The notes: a model not told the origin generated them from the letters alone. Counted from the first letter of the stretch, positions 50,063-59,356 are shown. The stretch: 64,000 bases of DNA from JBBQFI01 sp038321775 (GCA_038321775.1 JBBQFI010000012.1:1-64000), one strand, 5' to 3'. Program-made: numbers and translations.

Positions 50063-51277
50063 ATGAAGAAAAGAATAACGCTGGTGTTCGCTACTTTAGC
50101 GCTAACTCTCGCGCTCGCCGCAAATGCACGCGAGCCGATCGCCTCTCCGCCGCAAAGGAAAATCGTTCGCGCGCGCGATCTCGGAATTCCATTCGACGGC
50201 ACGCCAGGAAAACTCAACGCGATCACGGACGTTGCCGGTGTTGAAGTTGGCTACACGACTTTAATCAGCGGTGCAGGAAAACTGGAACGCGGCAAGGGTC
50301 CGGTGCGTACAGGCGTTACGGCCATCATTCCGCGCGGACATAATTCGCTGAACGATCCGGTTTATGCGGGTGTTTTCAGTTTGAACGGCAACGGTGAAAT
50401 GACCGGAGCCGCATGGGTGGAAGAGAGCGGTTTTCTGGAAGGGCCGGTCGTGATGACAAACACGCACAGTGTCGGGGTCGCGCGTGATGCCGTCATCGCG
50501 TGGCGGGTGAAACACGGCGCAGCTGACAACACCGGTTATTGGTGGAGCCTTCCCGTGGTCGCGGAAACATGGGACGGCTGGCTCAACGACGTGAATGGAT
50601 TCCACGTGAAACCCGAAGATGTTTTTCACGCGCTCGATACTTCGCATGCCGGGCCGATCGAGGAGGGAAGTATTGGCGGTGGCACGGGAATGATTTGTTA
50701 TGAATTCAAAAGCGGCAACGGAACTGCGTCGCGCTCGATTGAACTGAAGGCGGGAAAAAATACTGCTCCGCGCACTTTTACGGTTGGTGTTTTTGTGCAG
50801 GCGAATTGCGGACGTCGACCGCAACTCACGATCGCGGGCGTTCCGATCGGCAAGGAAATTCCGGGCGAAGTTTACAAGGAGGAAGCGGGTTCAATCATCA
50901 TCGTCGTCGCAACCGACGCGCCGCTTTTGCCTGATCAATTGAAACGGCTCGCGCGTCGCGCTTCGCTCGGCCTCGCTCGCACAGGCAGCGTCTCCGGAAA
51001 TGGTTCCGGCGATTTGTTCATCGCGTTTTCGACCGCGAATCCAAACGTAGCCAATCCCGATCAGCTCACGCATTCAGTGGAAACAATTCCAAACGATTTA
51101 CTCGATCCGATTTTTAGCGGTGTCGTGCAGGCGACGGAAGAAGCAATCGTGAATGCGCTCGTCGATAATTCCGACATGACCGGCCGCGATAATCATCACG
51201 TCGATGCGTTACCGCATGATCGTGTGCGTGAGCTTTTAAAAAAATTTAATCGTTCCTCGGAACAGCCCGCGCCTTAG
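50063..51277 (+). CDS. Exported P1 (DmpA/S58) family self-cleaving aminopeptidase
   Basis: 404 residues from ATG 50063 with a signal peptide (about 1-22). The DmpA fold is shown by RARDLGIPFDGTPGKLNAIT, GVEVGYTTLI, SLNGNGEMTGAAW, NTHSVGVARDAVI and GSIGGGTGMICYEFK. The autocleavage/nucleophile site is in SVSGNGSGDLFIAFST, where cleavage before Ser creates the active N-terminal Ser. Members release N-terminal D- or L-residues or beta-amino acids. The open frame extends 294 bases upstream without similarity. Bases 49834-50062 hold no other recognisable feature. Confidence 0.88.
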   Translation: MKKRITLVFATLALTLALAANAREPIASPPQRKIVRARDLGIPFDGTPGKLNAITDVAGVEVGYTTLISGAGKLERGKGPVRTGVTAIIPRGHNSLNDPVYAGVFSLNGNGEMTGAAWVEESGFLEGPVVMTNTHSVGVARDAVIAWRVKHGAADNTGYWWSLPVVAETWDGWLNDVNGFHVKPEDVFHALDTSHAGPIEEGSIGGGTGMICYEFKSGNGTASRSIELKAGKNTAPRTFTVGVFVQANCGRRPQLTIAGVPIGKEIPGEVYKEEAGSIIIVVATDAPLLPDQLKRLARRASLGLARTGSVSGNGSGDLFIAFSTANPNVANPDQLTHSVETIPNDLLDPIFSGVVQATEEAIVNALVDNSDMTGRDNHHVDALPHDRVRELLKKFNRSSEQPAP

Positions 51278-51364
51278 TCGCATTTCCTGGAAGCGATATG
51301 AAGAATTTGCGTGCATCCGAACAAATGAAGTTGTAGAAAATCCGTACCGGCCCTGATACCACCG

Positions 51365-51372
51365 AAAGGAGA
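51365..51372 (+). promoter_or_regulatory. Strong ribosome-binding site of the CHRD protein
   Basis: AAAGGAGA lies seven bases upstream of the ATG at 51380. It is one of the few near-consensus Shine-Dalgarno sequences in the window, where many starts show none. It suggests high translation of the exported CHRD protein. Confidence 0.75.
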
Positions 51373-51379
51373 TCCATAT

Positions 51380-51973
51380 ATGAAGATGAGACTAATTCCC
51401 GTATTCCTGCTTGTTTTTGCAACTTCGATCTTGCTTAAGACTCAATCTGCACAAGCTCAAACCTACTTCGCGTTTCTCGACGGCCCGAGCGAAAACCCGG
51501 CCAACGCTTCTCCCGGAACCGGTTTCGCGGCGGTAACAATAGATCTCGTGCTCCATACATTGCAGATTGATCTCACTTTTAGCGGGCTTGCGGGAACCAC
51601 CACCGCCTCTCATATCCACGCTCCGACTTCGGTGCCGCTTTCGGGTACCGCTGGCGTTGCCACGCAAACCCCTAGTTTCACCGATTTTCCGTTAGGCGTG
51701 ACGAGCGGAACCTACAATCACACGTTCGACACTCTCGATCTGGCGACTTACAACCCGGCGTTCGTGACCGCAAATGGAGGGATAGTGGCGGGGGCGGAGG
51801 CAGCATTGGCCCAGGCGCTGGCCGATGGCGAGGCTTATTTAAACATTCACACCAACTTGTTTCCTGGCGGCGAAATTCGAGGTTTCCTTATACCCGAACC
51901 TGCGTCCATTGGCCTCGTGGCCATCGGTGGGCTCACAATTCTTGTGGCCGCTCGCAGAAAATTCCGCAGCTAA
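51380..51973 (+). CDS. Exported CHRD-domain protein with PEP-CTERM anchor
   Basis: 197 residues. Signal peptide about 1-25 (ATSILLKTQSAQA). The CHRD domain spans about 30-168, with GPSENPANASPGTGFAAVTI, LDLTFSGLAG-like IDLTFSGLAG, SHIHAPTSVP and AYLNIHTNLFPGGEIRGFL. The C-terminus is a PEP-CTERM sorting signal: PEPASIGLVAIGGLTILVAA then RRKFRS. An exosortase elsewhere would process it for export with exopolysaccharide. The function of CHRD domains is not firmly known. A strong ribosome site precedes the start. Confidence 0.92.
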   Translation: MKMRLIPVFLLVFATSILLKTQSAQAQTYFAFLDGPSENPANASPGTGFAAVTIDLVLHTLQIDLTFSGLAGTTTASHIHAPTSVPLSGTAGVATQTPSFTDFPLGVTSGTYNHTFDTLDLATYNPAFVTANGGIVAGAEAALAQALADGEAYLNIHTNLFPGGEIRGFLIPEPASIGLVAIGGLTILVAARRKFRS

Positions 51974-52008
51974 AATTCGTTGCGCCGGCGACGGGTCGAG
52001 GTGGCGCT

Positions 52009-53811
52009 TTATTGAGGGGCGTTGGTGTTCACCGCGCCCGGCGAACGATCGCTGCCGGCAAGCGCGAGGATCACATCTGTTTTCGAAATGCTGCCAAGAA
52101 GTTTTCGGTTTTCCGACGTGACGACAGGCAGGCGTTCACCATCGTGTTGGCTGAAGCGCTCCATCGCTTCGGTGAGCGAAGCGTTTGGATAGATCACGGG
52201 AAATCCTTCGCGCAAAATATCTCCGGCAATAACGAGCTCGGCTAGTTCGGGAGAATTCAAATAACTTTTGATGTCGTGCAGCGAGACGGCGCCGATCAAC
52301 CGCTCGTGATCGGTGACGTAAAGATAATTGAAACGGCTGGCGGTAAATTTTTGGACGATTTCGCCGAATCGCGCGTTAGGCGAAACTGTCAGCGGATCGC
52401 CTTTGATGAGATCGCGCACGTGCAGTTCCGCGAGTTGTTTTCGATAATCGCCGGCACCTTTTCGCCGTAACGCTTCCGCGTAGATCGAGCGTTTACCAAT
52501 ACTGACCGACGTGTAATAACCGACGACGCAAGCGAGCATCAACGGCAGGATGATTTGGTAATCGAGCGTCAGTTCGAAAATCATGATGATCGCCATGATC
52601 GGCGCGTGGGTGGCGGCAGCGAGAAATGCGCCCATGCCAACGAGCGCGAACGCGCTCGGATTCAGGAAGGAATGCCCGGGAAGATGTTGTGCGGCCTGGC
52701 CAAAAAGAAAACCCAGGCTGGCGCCGACGAAAAGTGTCGGCGTAAAAACACCGCCGACTGCGCCCGAACCGAACGTCGCGCAAGTCGCGAGAATTTTGAA
52801 AATCAGAATGGCAAACAAAGCCTGCCAGAGCCACTGCCCGTGCAGAATTGCATCCACGGTGCTGTAACCGTTTCCGCAAACTTCCGGATGCCAGACGGCG
52901 AGCGCCCCGACGACGAGGCCGCCCAAACACATTTTCAGATAAACGGGCAATCTCGTGCGGGCAAAGAGCTTTTCGCTCGCGTGCAGCAAACGCACATACC
53001 AGGGTGCAATCAGACCAGTCGTTAGGCCGAGCGCGAGATAGGGAATAATTTCCCAATTCGTTGTCAATTTAAACGGCGGGATGTCGTAGAGCGGAGTGCC
53101 GCCAAGGAATCCGCGCACAGTCAATGTCGCGATGACGGAGGCGAAAACGAGCGGTCCGAAAATTTCCATCGCGACGGAACCGAGCACGATTTCTGCGACG
53201 AAAAGCGCGCCGGCAATCGGTGCGTTGTAAGCCGATGCGATTCCCGCGGCGGCGCCGCAACCGACGAGGAGTCGCAAACGTGGCGTCGACCATTTTCGCC
53301 AACGCCCCGCAAGCGATGCGACCAAGGAAGAAAGCTGGACGAGCGGACCTTCCCGACCAATCGAACCGCCCGACGCGATCGTGAAAAGAGCGGAAAGACA
53401 TTTTACCAGGCTGCGACGCGCGGATATTTTTCCGTCGCCCAGGACAACGGCTTCCATGTAGTCGGTCGTTGTTACTCGTCCCTGCCAGCGTGTGCCTAAC
53501 GAGATGACGGCGCCGGCCAGCAAACCGCCAACTGCTGGAATGACAACCCGTCGCCAAAGCGGCAAGTGCTCAAAACTTTCCACCAGACCGGGTGCGGAAC
53601 TGCCGGTTAAAAGTTTATGCGCAATGCTGGTGCAATAACGAAAGGCGATCGAGCAAACGGCGCCGGAAAATCCAATCACACCGGACCAGAAAAGCGTGAC
53701 CTGCAAATCGCTGGGATGCGCGATTTCTTTGAACCAAATCCAGAGCTTGATCTGGCGCAGGGAAGCGAGTTTCGGATCGGACGATTCCGAAATTGTCTCG
53801 CGTTCTGCCAC
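52009..53811 (-). CDS. ClC-family chloride channel/transporter with CBS domains
   Basis: 600 residues. The ClC membrane domain (about 30-440) has GSIGREGPLVQLSS (GREGP with the gating Glu), SAYNAPIAGALFVAEI and GGVFTPTLFVGASLGFLFG. The C-terminal cytoplasmic part (about 460-590) holds a CBS pair (FTASRFNYLYVTDHERLIGA and AMERFSQHDGERLPVVT). It moves chloride, possibly in exchange for protons, under nucleotide control by CBS. Two copies of the CCTAACGA-class word lie within it, on opposite strands (53019 and 53495). It diverges from the aldo-keto reductase. Confidence 0.92.
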   Translation of the reverse strand: MAERETISESSDPKLASLRQIKLWIWFKEIAHPSDLQVTLFWSGVIGFSGAVCSIAFRYCTSIAHKLLTGSSAPGLVESFEHLPLWRRVVIPAVGGLLAGAVISLGTRWQGRVTTTDYMEAVVLGDGKISARRSLVKCLSALFTIASGGSIGREGPLVQLSSLVASLAGRWRKWSTPRLRLLVGCGAAAGIASAYNAPIAGALFVAEIVLGSVAMEIFGPLVFASVIATLTVRGFLGGTPLYDIPPFKLTTNWEIIPYLALGLTTGLIAPWYVRLLHASEKLFARTRLPVYLKMCLGGLVVGALAVWHPEVCGNGYSTVDAILHGQWLWQALFAILIFKILATCATFGSGAVGGVFTPTLFVGASLGFLFGQAAQHLPGHSFLNPSAFALVGMGAFLAAATHAPIMAIIMIFELTLDYQIILPLMLACVVGYYTSVSIGKRSIYAEALRRKGAGDYRKQLAELHVRDLIKGDPLTVSPNARFGEIVQKFTASRFNYLYVTDHERLIGAVSLHDIKSYLNSPELAELVIAGDILREGFPVIYPNASLTEAMERFSQHDGERLPVVTSENRKLLGSISKTDVILALAGSDRSPGAVNTNAPQ

Positions 53812-53885
53812 GCACCACGGGAAGCGTGTGATTGCGTTGCGTCAAGAGCCGCTTGTCTGAAGGAACCTTGGGGTGAAGATAACCA

Positions 53886-54872
53886 ATGCACTACATCCAA
53901 CTGGGGAAGAGTGGTCTTAAGGTTTCGCGGGTAGCTCTCGGCTGCATGAGCTACGGCGTGCCGGAACGCGGCTCGCATCCATGGAGCCTGGATGAAGAAA
54001 AAAGCCGACCGTTTATCAAGCAGGCGCTCGATTTGGGAATCAATTTCTTCGACACGGCAAATGTTTATTCCAATGGCACGAGCGAAGAAATAGTCGGCCG
54101 TGCGTTAAGAGATTTCGCGAAGCGCGATGAGATTGTTCTCGCGACAAAAGTTTTTTTTCCATGGCGCGATCGACCAAATACGGGCGGCCTTTCGCGCAAA
54201 GCAATTTTTGCGGCAATCGATGACAGCCTGCGACGACTCGGGACCGATTTTGTCGACCTCTATCAGATTCATCGGTGGGATTACGAAACGCCGATCGAGG
54301 AAACGCTGGAAGCGCTGCACGATTTGATCAAAAGTGGCAAGGTGCGTTACATCGGTGCGTCTTCGATGCATGCATGGCAATTCGCGAAGGCACTTTATCT
54401 CGCGGATCTCCACGGCTGGACGCGATTCGTCTCGATGCAGAACCACTACAATTTGCTCTACCGCGAAGAAGAACGCGAAATGACGTCGCTCTGTTTGGAG
54501 CAGGGGATCGGTGTGATTCCATGGAGTCCGCTGGCGCGCGGGCGCCTGGCGAGATCGTGGAGCGAAAAGGGAGCGACCGAACGCGCCGCTTCGGATGATT
54601 TTGGGAATAAGATGTATGCACACACTGAGGAGGCGGATCGCGCGGTGGTTGATCGTGTGAATGCGTTAGCGAAGGCGCGCGGAATTCCGGCAGCGCAGCT
54701 GGCGCTCGCGTGGATGTTCACGAAGTCGTACATCTCGGCGCCGATTGTCGGCGCGACGAAACCGCATCACTTGCAAGATGCCGTCGCCGCGATTGAAGTG
54801 CAGTTATCGCCTGATGAGATCGCGCAACTCGAAGAGCCGTACGTTCCTCACCCCGTGCTTGGTTTCGAATAG
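53886..54872 (+). CDS. Aldo/keto reductase
   Basis: 328 residues, a (beta/alpha)8 barrel. The catalytic tetrad is visible: Asp and Tyr in NFFDTANVYSNGTSEEIVGR, Lys in VLATKVFF, and His in LYQIHRWDYETP. NADPH binding involves VIPWSPLARGRL and APIVGATKPHHLQDAV. It reduces aldehydes or ketones; the sequence is close to YajO/YghZ-like general reductases. Its end overlaps the convergent cyclodeaminase-family gene by 25 bases. Confidence 0.92.
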   Translation: MHYIQLGKSGLKVSRVALGCMSYGVPERGSHPWSLDEEKSRPFIKQALDLGINFFDTANVYSNGTSEEIVGRALRDFAKRDEIVLATKVFFPWRDRPNTGGLSRKAIFAAIDDSLRRLGTDFVDLYQIHRWDYETPIEETLEALHDLIKSGKVRYIGASSMHAWQFAKALYLADLHGWTRFVSMQNHYNLLYREEEREMTSLCLEQGIGVIPWSPLARGRLARSWSEKGATERAASDDFGNKMYAHTEEADRAVVDRVNALAKARGIPAAQLALAWMFTKSYISAPIVGATKPHHLQDAVAAIEVQLSPDEIAQLEEPYVPHPVLGFE

Positions 54873-55774
54873 ACGCCATCATTCCGCGCCGCCTCTTGAT
54901 AGACCAGCATGGCGGCGGCGATATCTTCGACGGCCATGCCTAACGACTTGAAGATCGTTGTTTCGTCTCGACGTGAATCAACCTTCCCGGCGAGCGCTTC
55001 GCCAAGTTCGCCGTAGATTTTAGCGCCGGAAAGAATCACATCGCCTGATTCTTTCGTCGCGCCTTCCCGCGAATCGACAAAGATGACGTTGCGCATCGCT
55101 TCATCATCGAGTTCACGCCAATCGGGACGGCAAGCGCCGACCGCATTGACATGGCATCCGGGTTTTAACCAGGAACCTTCCAATACGGGCTTTTGCGAGC
55201 TTGTCACAGTCACGATGACATCGGCGTCGTGTACTGCTGCTTTCGCTGACAACGCGACAGCGCCGATTTCTTCAGCGAAACGTTCGGCGTGAGAGATGTT
55301 CGGGCTCCAGACTCGCACTTCTTCAAAACGCCTAACGAGTCCGAGCGCTTCGTGATGACTGCGCGCCTGCACACCGCTTCCAAGAATGGCGAGCACCCGC
55401 GAATCCTCTGGCGCAAGAAGTTTTGTCGCCACGGCAGAGACAGCGGCAGTTCGCATCTCGGTGATCAATCTTCCATCCATGATGGCAAGCGGCGCTCCGG
55501 TTTTCGGATCGGCGAGAAAAATTGTCGCCATGTGCGTTGGCATTCCGCGATCGACGTTTGACGGATAGAACGTGACAATTTTCACGCCGAGCCCTTCGGC
55601 CAGGGCCGGCATTAATCCGAAAAATCCACCGGGCGGATTAATTGCGATAACGGATCGAACTGGCTGGTTTACTTTCTCATGGGAGAAATCGATGAGCGCC
55701 TTCGCCATGGCGGGGATCAAATCCTCCATCCGGAGGCGCTCTCGTACTTCTTGTTCCCCAAGATAAAACGTCAT
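54848..55774 (-). CDS. Ornithine cyclodeaminase / mu-crystallin family protein
   Basis: 308 residues. Characteristic stretches are LIPAMAKALIDFSHEKVNQP, GVKIVTFYPSN, LAIMDGRLITEMRTAAVSAV, the NAD-binding LAILGSGVQARSHHEAL, and GCHVNAVGACRPDWRELDDE. Family members include ornithine cyclodeaminase, alanine dehydrogenase and ketimine reductases, and the activity here is not fixed by sequence. It carries two CCTAACGA words (54939 and 55331). It ends inside the aldo-keto reductase gene on the other strand. Confidence 0.88.
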   Translation of the reverse strand: MTFYLGEQEVRERLRMEDLIPAMAKALIDFSHEKVNQPVRSVIAINPPGGFFGLMPALAEGLGVKIVTFYPSNVDRGMPTHMATIFLADPKTGAPLAIMDGRLITEMRTAAVSAVATKLLAPEDSRVLAILGSGVQARSHHEALGLVRRFEEVRVWSPNISHAERFAEEIGAVALSAKAAVHDADVIVTVTSSQKPVLEGSWLKPGCHVNAVGACRPDWRELDDEAMRNVIFVDSREGATKESGDVILSGAKIYGELGEALAGKVDSRRDETTIFKSLGMAVEDIAAAMLVYQEAARNDGVYSKPSTG

Positions 55775-55846
55775 ATGATTACTACTTACTTCGGCACAAA
55801 ATCAGCTTTATAATCAACGAAACCCGGTCGGAGCGAGGGAATACAA

Positions 55847-56284
55847 ATGTTTACATCAAATCGAAAGCCTGAATCTATCGAACCCGCGATTCCACCCGCG
55901 CGGCCACCAATGACACCCACGCAGCAACCCAGCCGCCTTTCTCCAGTTGCACCGACGCGATCAGGCGGTTTGCTTTCCAGCGGAGTTTCGATCAAAGGCT
56001 CGGTGAGATTTCAGAGCGAACTCTTGATTGATGGCGAGGTCGAAGGAACGATTGATTCGCCGGGAACGCTTACGATCGGCAAACAAGCGCGCATACGCGG
56101 CGAAATCAAAGTGAAATCTGTGGTGGTCCAAGGAACAGTCGAAGGGAATATTTCCGCGACAGAACGTTGCGAACTTCAGGCGGGTTGCACATTGCATGGC
56201 GACATCGAAGCGCCGCGGCTCGTCGTGGATGAGAACGCAACGTTCTTCGGCAGCGCCAAGGTCGCCACGAAGAAGGAAGGTTAA
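55847..56284 (+). CDS. Bactofilin-family cytoskeletal protein
   Basis: 145 residues. A Pro-rich N-terminal tail (about 1-40) precedes a right-handed beta-helix with regular six-residue turns: IKGSVRFQSELLIDGEVEGT, LTIGKQARIRGEIKVKSVVV, and VEGNISATERCELQAGCTLH. Bactofilins polymerise without nucleotide and scaffold envelope or cell-shape proteins. It diverges from the cyclodeaminase-family gene with 72 bases between. It is unrelated to the following small gene. Confidence 0.93.
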   Translation: MFTSNRKPESIEPAIPPARPPMTPTQQPSRLSPVAPTRSGGLLSSGVSIKGSVRFQSELLIDGEVEGTIDSPGTLTIGKQARIRGEIKVKSVVVQGTVEGNISATERCELQAGCTLHGDIEAPRLVVDENATFFGSAKVATKKEG

Positions 56285-56319
56285 GCGCGGCGGCGTTTCG
56301 GAATGGGCAAAAGGACCGT

Positions 56320-56526
56320 CTAGTCTTTCCCGTCCAATTCGGCCAGGAGCTGTTGCTGCAAATGGCGACGCGCTGATTTTTTAATCGCGCGTTTTTCCGC
56401 CGCGACGGTCTGCTTCTCCGCCAGCCTTTGCTGCCGCGTCCGTGTATCGACGTCCTGCGGCAGATGTGAAATTTTTGGCCGCTGCGAACCGACCCTGCGT
56501 TCGTTAGGCTTGGCGTACGGATTCAT
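56320..56526 (-). CDS. Small basic protein of unknown function
   Basis: 68 residues from ATG 56526, which lies 23 bases inside the end of the hydrolase gene. The sequence is highly basic and helical (TRQQRLAEKQTVAAEKRAIK, KSARRHLQQQLLAELDGKD). An N-terminal MNPYAKPNERRVGSQRPKIS segment follows the start. No family is recognised. The overlap with the hydrolase suggests it is the third gene of the Mhq-like operon. A CCTAACGA-class word lies in it at 56501-56508. It could be spurious, but length and codon context favour a gene. Confidence 0.5.
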   Translation of the reverse strand: MNPYAKPNERRVGSQRPKISHLPQDVDTRTRQQRLAEKQTVAAEKRAIKKSARRHLQQQLLAELDGKD

Positions 56527-57142
56527 TCGGTTGTTTCTCGAGCCAAAGATGTGCCGCCTCCAGATCCGCACTCGTTAAGCCGTGCCCGCCATTTACGAAT
56601 TGAGAACTCACGTCCGCCCCGCATTTGCGCAGAAGATTAGCGAGTCGCTCGGTTTCCGATGGTTCGATAATCGAATCCTGATTTCCCGCGGAAATAAAGA
56701 CCGATACGGCAGCCAGATTTGGAAGCGGCTCGGGTACGATCGGGACCATGGCGCGAAAGAGAATCGCGCGATGGAGGATCTCTGGCCGAAGCAGTAACAC
56801 ACCCGCCGCGATATTTGCGCCGTTCGAATAACCCACGGCGATGATTTTGTCGGCAACCAATTCATAATGTTGCGATGCGGCGATAATAAAATCGGCCAAC
56901 TCCTGTGTGCGCCTCGCCAAATCCTCCAGATCAAATACTCCTTCTGCGAGCCTGCGGAAAAAGCGCGGCATTCCATTCTCCAAAACTTTTCCGCGCGGAC
57001 TCAGCAGGGCAGCGTCGGGATCGAGGCTGCGACCGATTGGGATGAGATCGCGTTCGTTGCCGCCGGTCCCGTGAAGCAGCAAAAGAGTGCGCGCTGAATT
57101 TCCGGGAATGAACTCGTGTAGAAAATCCAGTTTTTGCGTCAT
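56504..57142 (-). CDS. Alpha/beta hydrolase, carboxylesterase/MhqD-like
   Basis: 212 residues. The oxyanion region is LLLHGTGGNERDLIPIGRSL, the nucleophile elbow GYSNG (AVGYSNGANIAAGVLLL), the acid SAGNQDSIIEP, and the base NGGHGLTSAD. The protein resembles phospholipase/carboxylesterases such as MhqD. The ring-cleaving dioxygenase gene overlaps its start by 4 bases. In Bacillus, mhqD-type hydrolases and mhqO-type dioxygenases act together in quinone and hydroquinone detoxification, so a similar pathway is likely here. Confidence 0.87.
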   Translation of the reverse strand: MTQKLDFLHEFIPGNSARTLLLLHGTGGNERDLIPIGRSLDPDAALLSPRGKVLENGMPRFFRRLAEGVFDLEDLARRTQELADFIIAASQHYELVADKIIAVGYSNGANIAAGVLLLRPEILHRAILFRAMVPIVPEPLPNLAAVSVFISAGNQDSIIEPSETERLANLLRKCGADVSSQFVNGGHGLTSADLEAAHLWLEKQPNESVRQA

Positions 57143-58092
57143 GAATTCTTCGGCACCGTGATCGGTGGCAAAATCTCTTCGATTTCTGTGCGCGAATCTT
57201 CAAGCCATGGCGGAACACGCAAATTGTTTCCGAGTTCTTCCAGATTTTCGTCCAAAGTAAATCCCGGCGGATCCGTCGCGATTTCGAAGAGCACTCCGCC
57301 CGGCTCGCGAAAATAAATCGAGTGAAAGTAAGTGCGCTCCATTATCGGACTGACGTTGTAGCCGAGGCCGATGAGATGCTCCCGCCACGTGCGTTGTTCT
57401 TCATCATTTCGCGCGCGAAAAGCGATATGATGCACGGACCCAGCAGCAACCTGCCCGGGATAACTTTCCGGCATGCAAAGTAAATCGATCGTCCTTCCGG
57501 CGCCGGTGATACTTGAAGCAGCAAAGCGAAAACGATTCCCATCCTGGTCGACGAGTCGATAACCAAAGCTCTCGGTTAGGAGTTTCGCCGTGCGTTCGTA
57601 TCCTTCGAGCGCCAGGGAGACGCTGTGGAATCCGCGTAGCGAATATTCGATCGGGACCGAACTGTGCGACCATGGTTCCGCTGCGTCGCTGGAACTTGAG
57701 GCGATCAGTTCCAGCAGGAGACCATCGGGATCGATGAAGCGAATTACTTCTTCGCCGAAGCGAGTGATTGTTTTCTCGGCCGTGACATGCTGTTGCGCCA
57801 GGCGTTCCAACCAATAACCAACCGCGTGCGGTGTAATGGCGAACGCAGTCGTTTCAACCTGACCGGTGCCGCGAACACCACCCCGTGCCCCTGGCCAGGG
57901 GAAGAACGTGAGAATGGTTCCGGGCGTTCCGCGCGCATCGCCAAAGTAAAAATGATACGTGCCGGGATCATCGAAATTTACCGTACGCTTCACTAAACGC
58001 AGGCCGAGCAGCCCCACATAAAAATCGAGATTACGCTGCGGATCAGTCGCAATCGCAGTGACGTGATGAAGTCCGCTGATGGAAAGGTTCAT
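57139..58092 (-). CDS. Ring-cleaving dioxygenase, glyoxalase/VOC family (MhqO-like)
   Basis: 317 residues in two vicinal-oxygen-chelate modules. First module: ISGLHHVTAIATDPQRNLDF, YVGLLGLRLVKRTVNFDDPG and YHFYFGDARGTPGTILTFFP. Second module: GFHSVSLALEGYERTAKLLT, VHHIAFRARNDEEQRTWREH and YFREPGGVLFEIATDPPGF (metal His/Glu). The protein matches MhqO/MhqA-like dioxygenases acting on hydroquinones or related catechols. Its stop overlaps the start of the hydrolase, giving an mhqO-mhqD-type operon. Confidence 0.9.
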   Translation of the reverse strand: MNLSISGLHHVTAIATDPQRNLDFYVGLLGLRLVKRTVNFDDPGTYHFYFGDARGTPGTILTFFPWPGARGGVRGTGQVETTAFAITPHAVGYWLERLAQQHVTAEKTITRFGEEVIRFIDPDGLLLELIASSSSDAAEPWSHSSVPIEYSLRGFHSVSLALEGYERTAKLLTESFGYRLVDQDGNRFRFAASSITGAGRTIDLLCMPESYPGQVAAGSVHHIAFRARNDEEQRTWREHLIGLGYNVSPIMERTYFHSIYFREPGGVLFEIATDPPGFTLDENLEELGNNLRVPPWLEDSRTEIEEILPPITVPKNS

Positions 58093-58237
58093 ACGGTTTG
58101 TCGTTATAGCGCCCCTGTTTGTTGCCGGTTCAAGAATTGCATTATACCAATCTTCCCGATCGATCGATTCTCAAATCTTCCTTCATTTCTTGCCTGTTGA
58201 TGTTCGCCACGTAAATGAATTCTGATAGGAGCACGTT

Positions 58238-58753
58238 ATGAATTGGGATGCGATTAATGCCATTGCGCAGCTGATTAGTTCGATCGGCGTGATTGTCTCG
58301 CTCCTTTATCTCGCGGTGCAGGTGCATCGCAGCACGCGCATCACGAAACTGGCCGCGCAAGATGCCGCGACGACTGCGTTGCGAGATGTCACGCGGCCGT
58401 TCGCGGAAAATCCTGAAGTGGGAACGATTTGGCGCAAAGGTCTGGAAGATATCAACTCACTTACGCCCGATGAAAAAGCGCGTTTTTTTCACGTCGCTTT
58501 TCAATTTCTCAAAGCGATGGAGACGATTCACTTCCATTACATTTACGGGGTGATGGAAGAACAGATATGGCGTGGCTGGCGTAACCTTTATCGTGATTAC
58601 CTCGATTCTCCCGGGCTGAATTATTACTGGAACCTGCGCCACAATCTTTTCTCCGATCGCTTTCAGGAATTCGTGGCCGCCTTGGAACAACCGAAGCATC
58701 GCATGACTGTGGGTAATCTCCTTGGTAAAGAAAATCCCGGCGCGAGCGGCTAA
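58238..58753 (+). CDS. Membrane-anchored hypothetical protein
   Basis: 171 residues preceded by a fair ribosome site (AGGAGC, ten bases upstream). One N-terminal membrane helix (about 7-28, INAIAQLISSIGVIVSLLYL) is followed by a cytoplasmic helical domain (VHRSTRITKLAAQDAATTAL, FFHVAFQFLKAMETIHFHYI, WRNLYRDYLDSPGLNYYWN). Similar proteins are widespread and unnamed, and I recognise no catalytic motif. It is flanked by the Mhq-like operon (opposite strand) and the split exported gene. Confidence 0.7.
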   Translation: MNWDAINAIAQLISSIGVIVSLLYLAVQVHRSTRITKLAAQDAATTALRDVTRPFAENPEVGTIWRKGLEDINSLTPDEKARFFHVAFQFLKAMETIHFHYIYGVMEEQIWRGWRNLYRDYLDSPGLNYYWNLRHNLFSDRFQEFVAALEQPKHRMTVGNLLGKENPGASG

Positions 58754-58847
58754 CTCTTTCGCCGAAGAATTCGTTAACCAGCAAAGGTAACAATCGAGTT
58801 ACCTTTCGTCAGTAGCCGACGAAAGCGCGACTCATTACAGGTTCGGC

Positions 58848-59300
58848 GTGAAAAAACTCATACCTTTTGTTGTGATCGCGCTCTTCGTGGCGCCATCGTT
58901 CGTGAAAGCTGGCGTGCAGGATCGACTCTTCGATTTTACCGATGCCTACTATTTGCAAAACGGAATCAATCCCGCCGCGATCGACGGCCGGCGCCAACCC
59001 GGCCCGAAAACGCTGAATGATATCGCGCGCAAGAACGGCCGCGATCTGGATCGAACGCCGATCATCGCGAGTGAGCGATATCGATAATCTTTTCAAAAAG
59101 GTTACGTCACGAAACGGACGCGGCCGCTGACGGATGTTTTGCATTACAGCATTTGTCCGGTGATCAAAGAGCCGCGGAACGGCGGAATCGCGCCCGATCA
59201 ATTTCTGGCGATCACGCGCAAAGCGGACGGTTCCGCGCTCGAACCAAAATTTCTTGCGGAATTCAACAGTTTGCAGACAACGGGAAGGCTGGCGAATTGA
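58848..59300 (+). pseudogene. Small exported protein split by one in-frame stop
   Basis: The first 79 codons encode a signal peptide (about 1-21, KKLIPFVVIALFVAPSFVKA) and a domain ending RDLDRTPIIASERYR before TAA at 59085-59087. The same frame then stays open for another 70 codons (SFQKGYVTKRTRPLTDVLHY, SICPVIKEPRNGGIAPDQFL, and on to RLAN) up to TGA at 59298-59300. The join reads smoothly as one ~150-residue exported protein with a single nonsense codon. A terminator follows at 59357. It is either a recent pseudogene, a sequencing error, or a stop that is read through. Confidence 0.65.
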
Positions 59301-59356
59301 TTTGATCGAACAAGACGCCAAGTCTGGCGTCTAAGAAAATTAGGGTAAAAAGGGTT

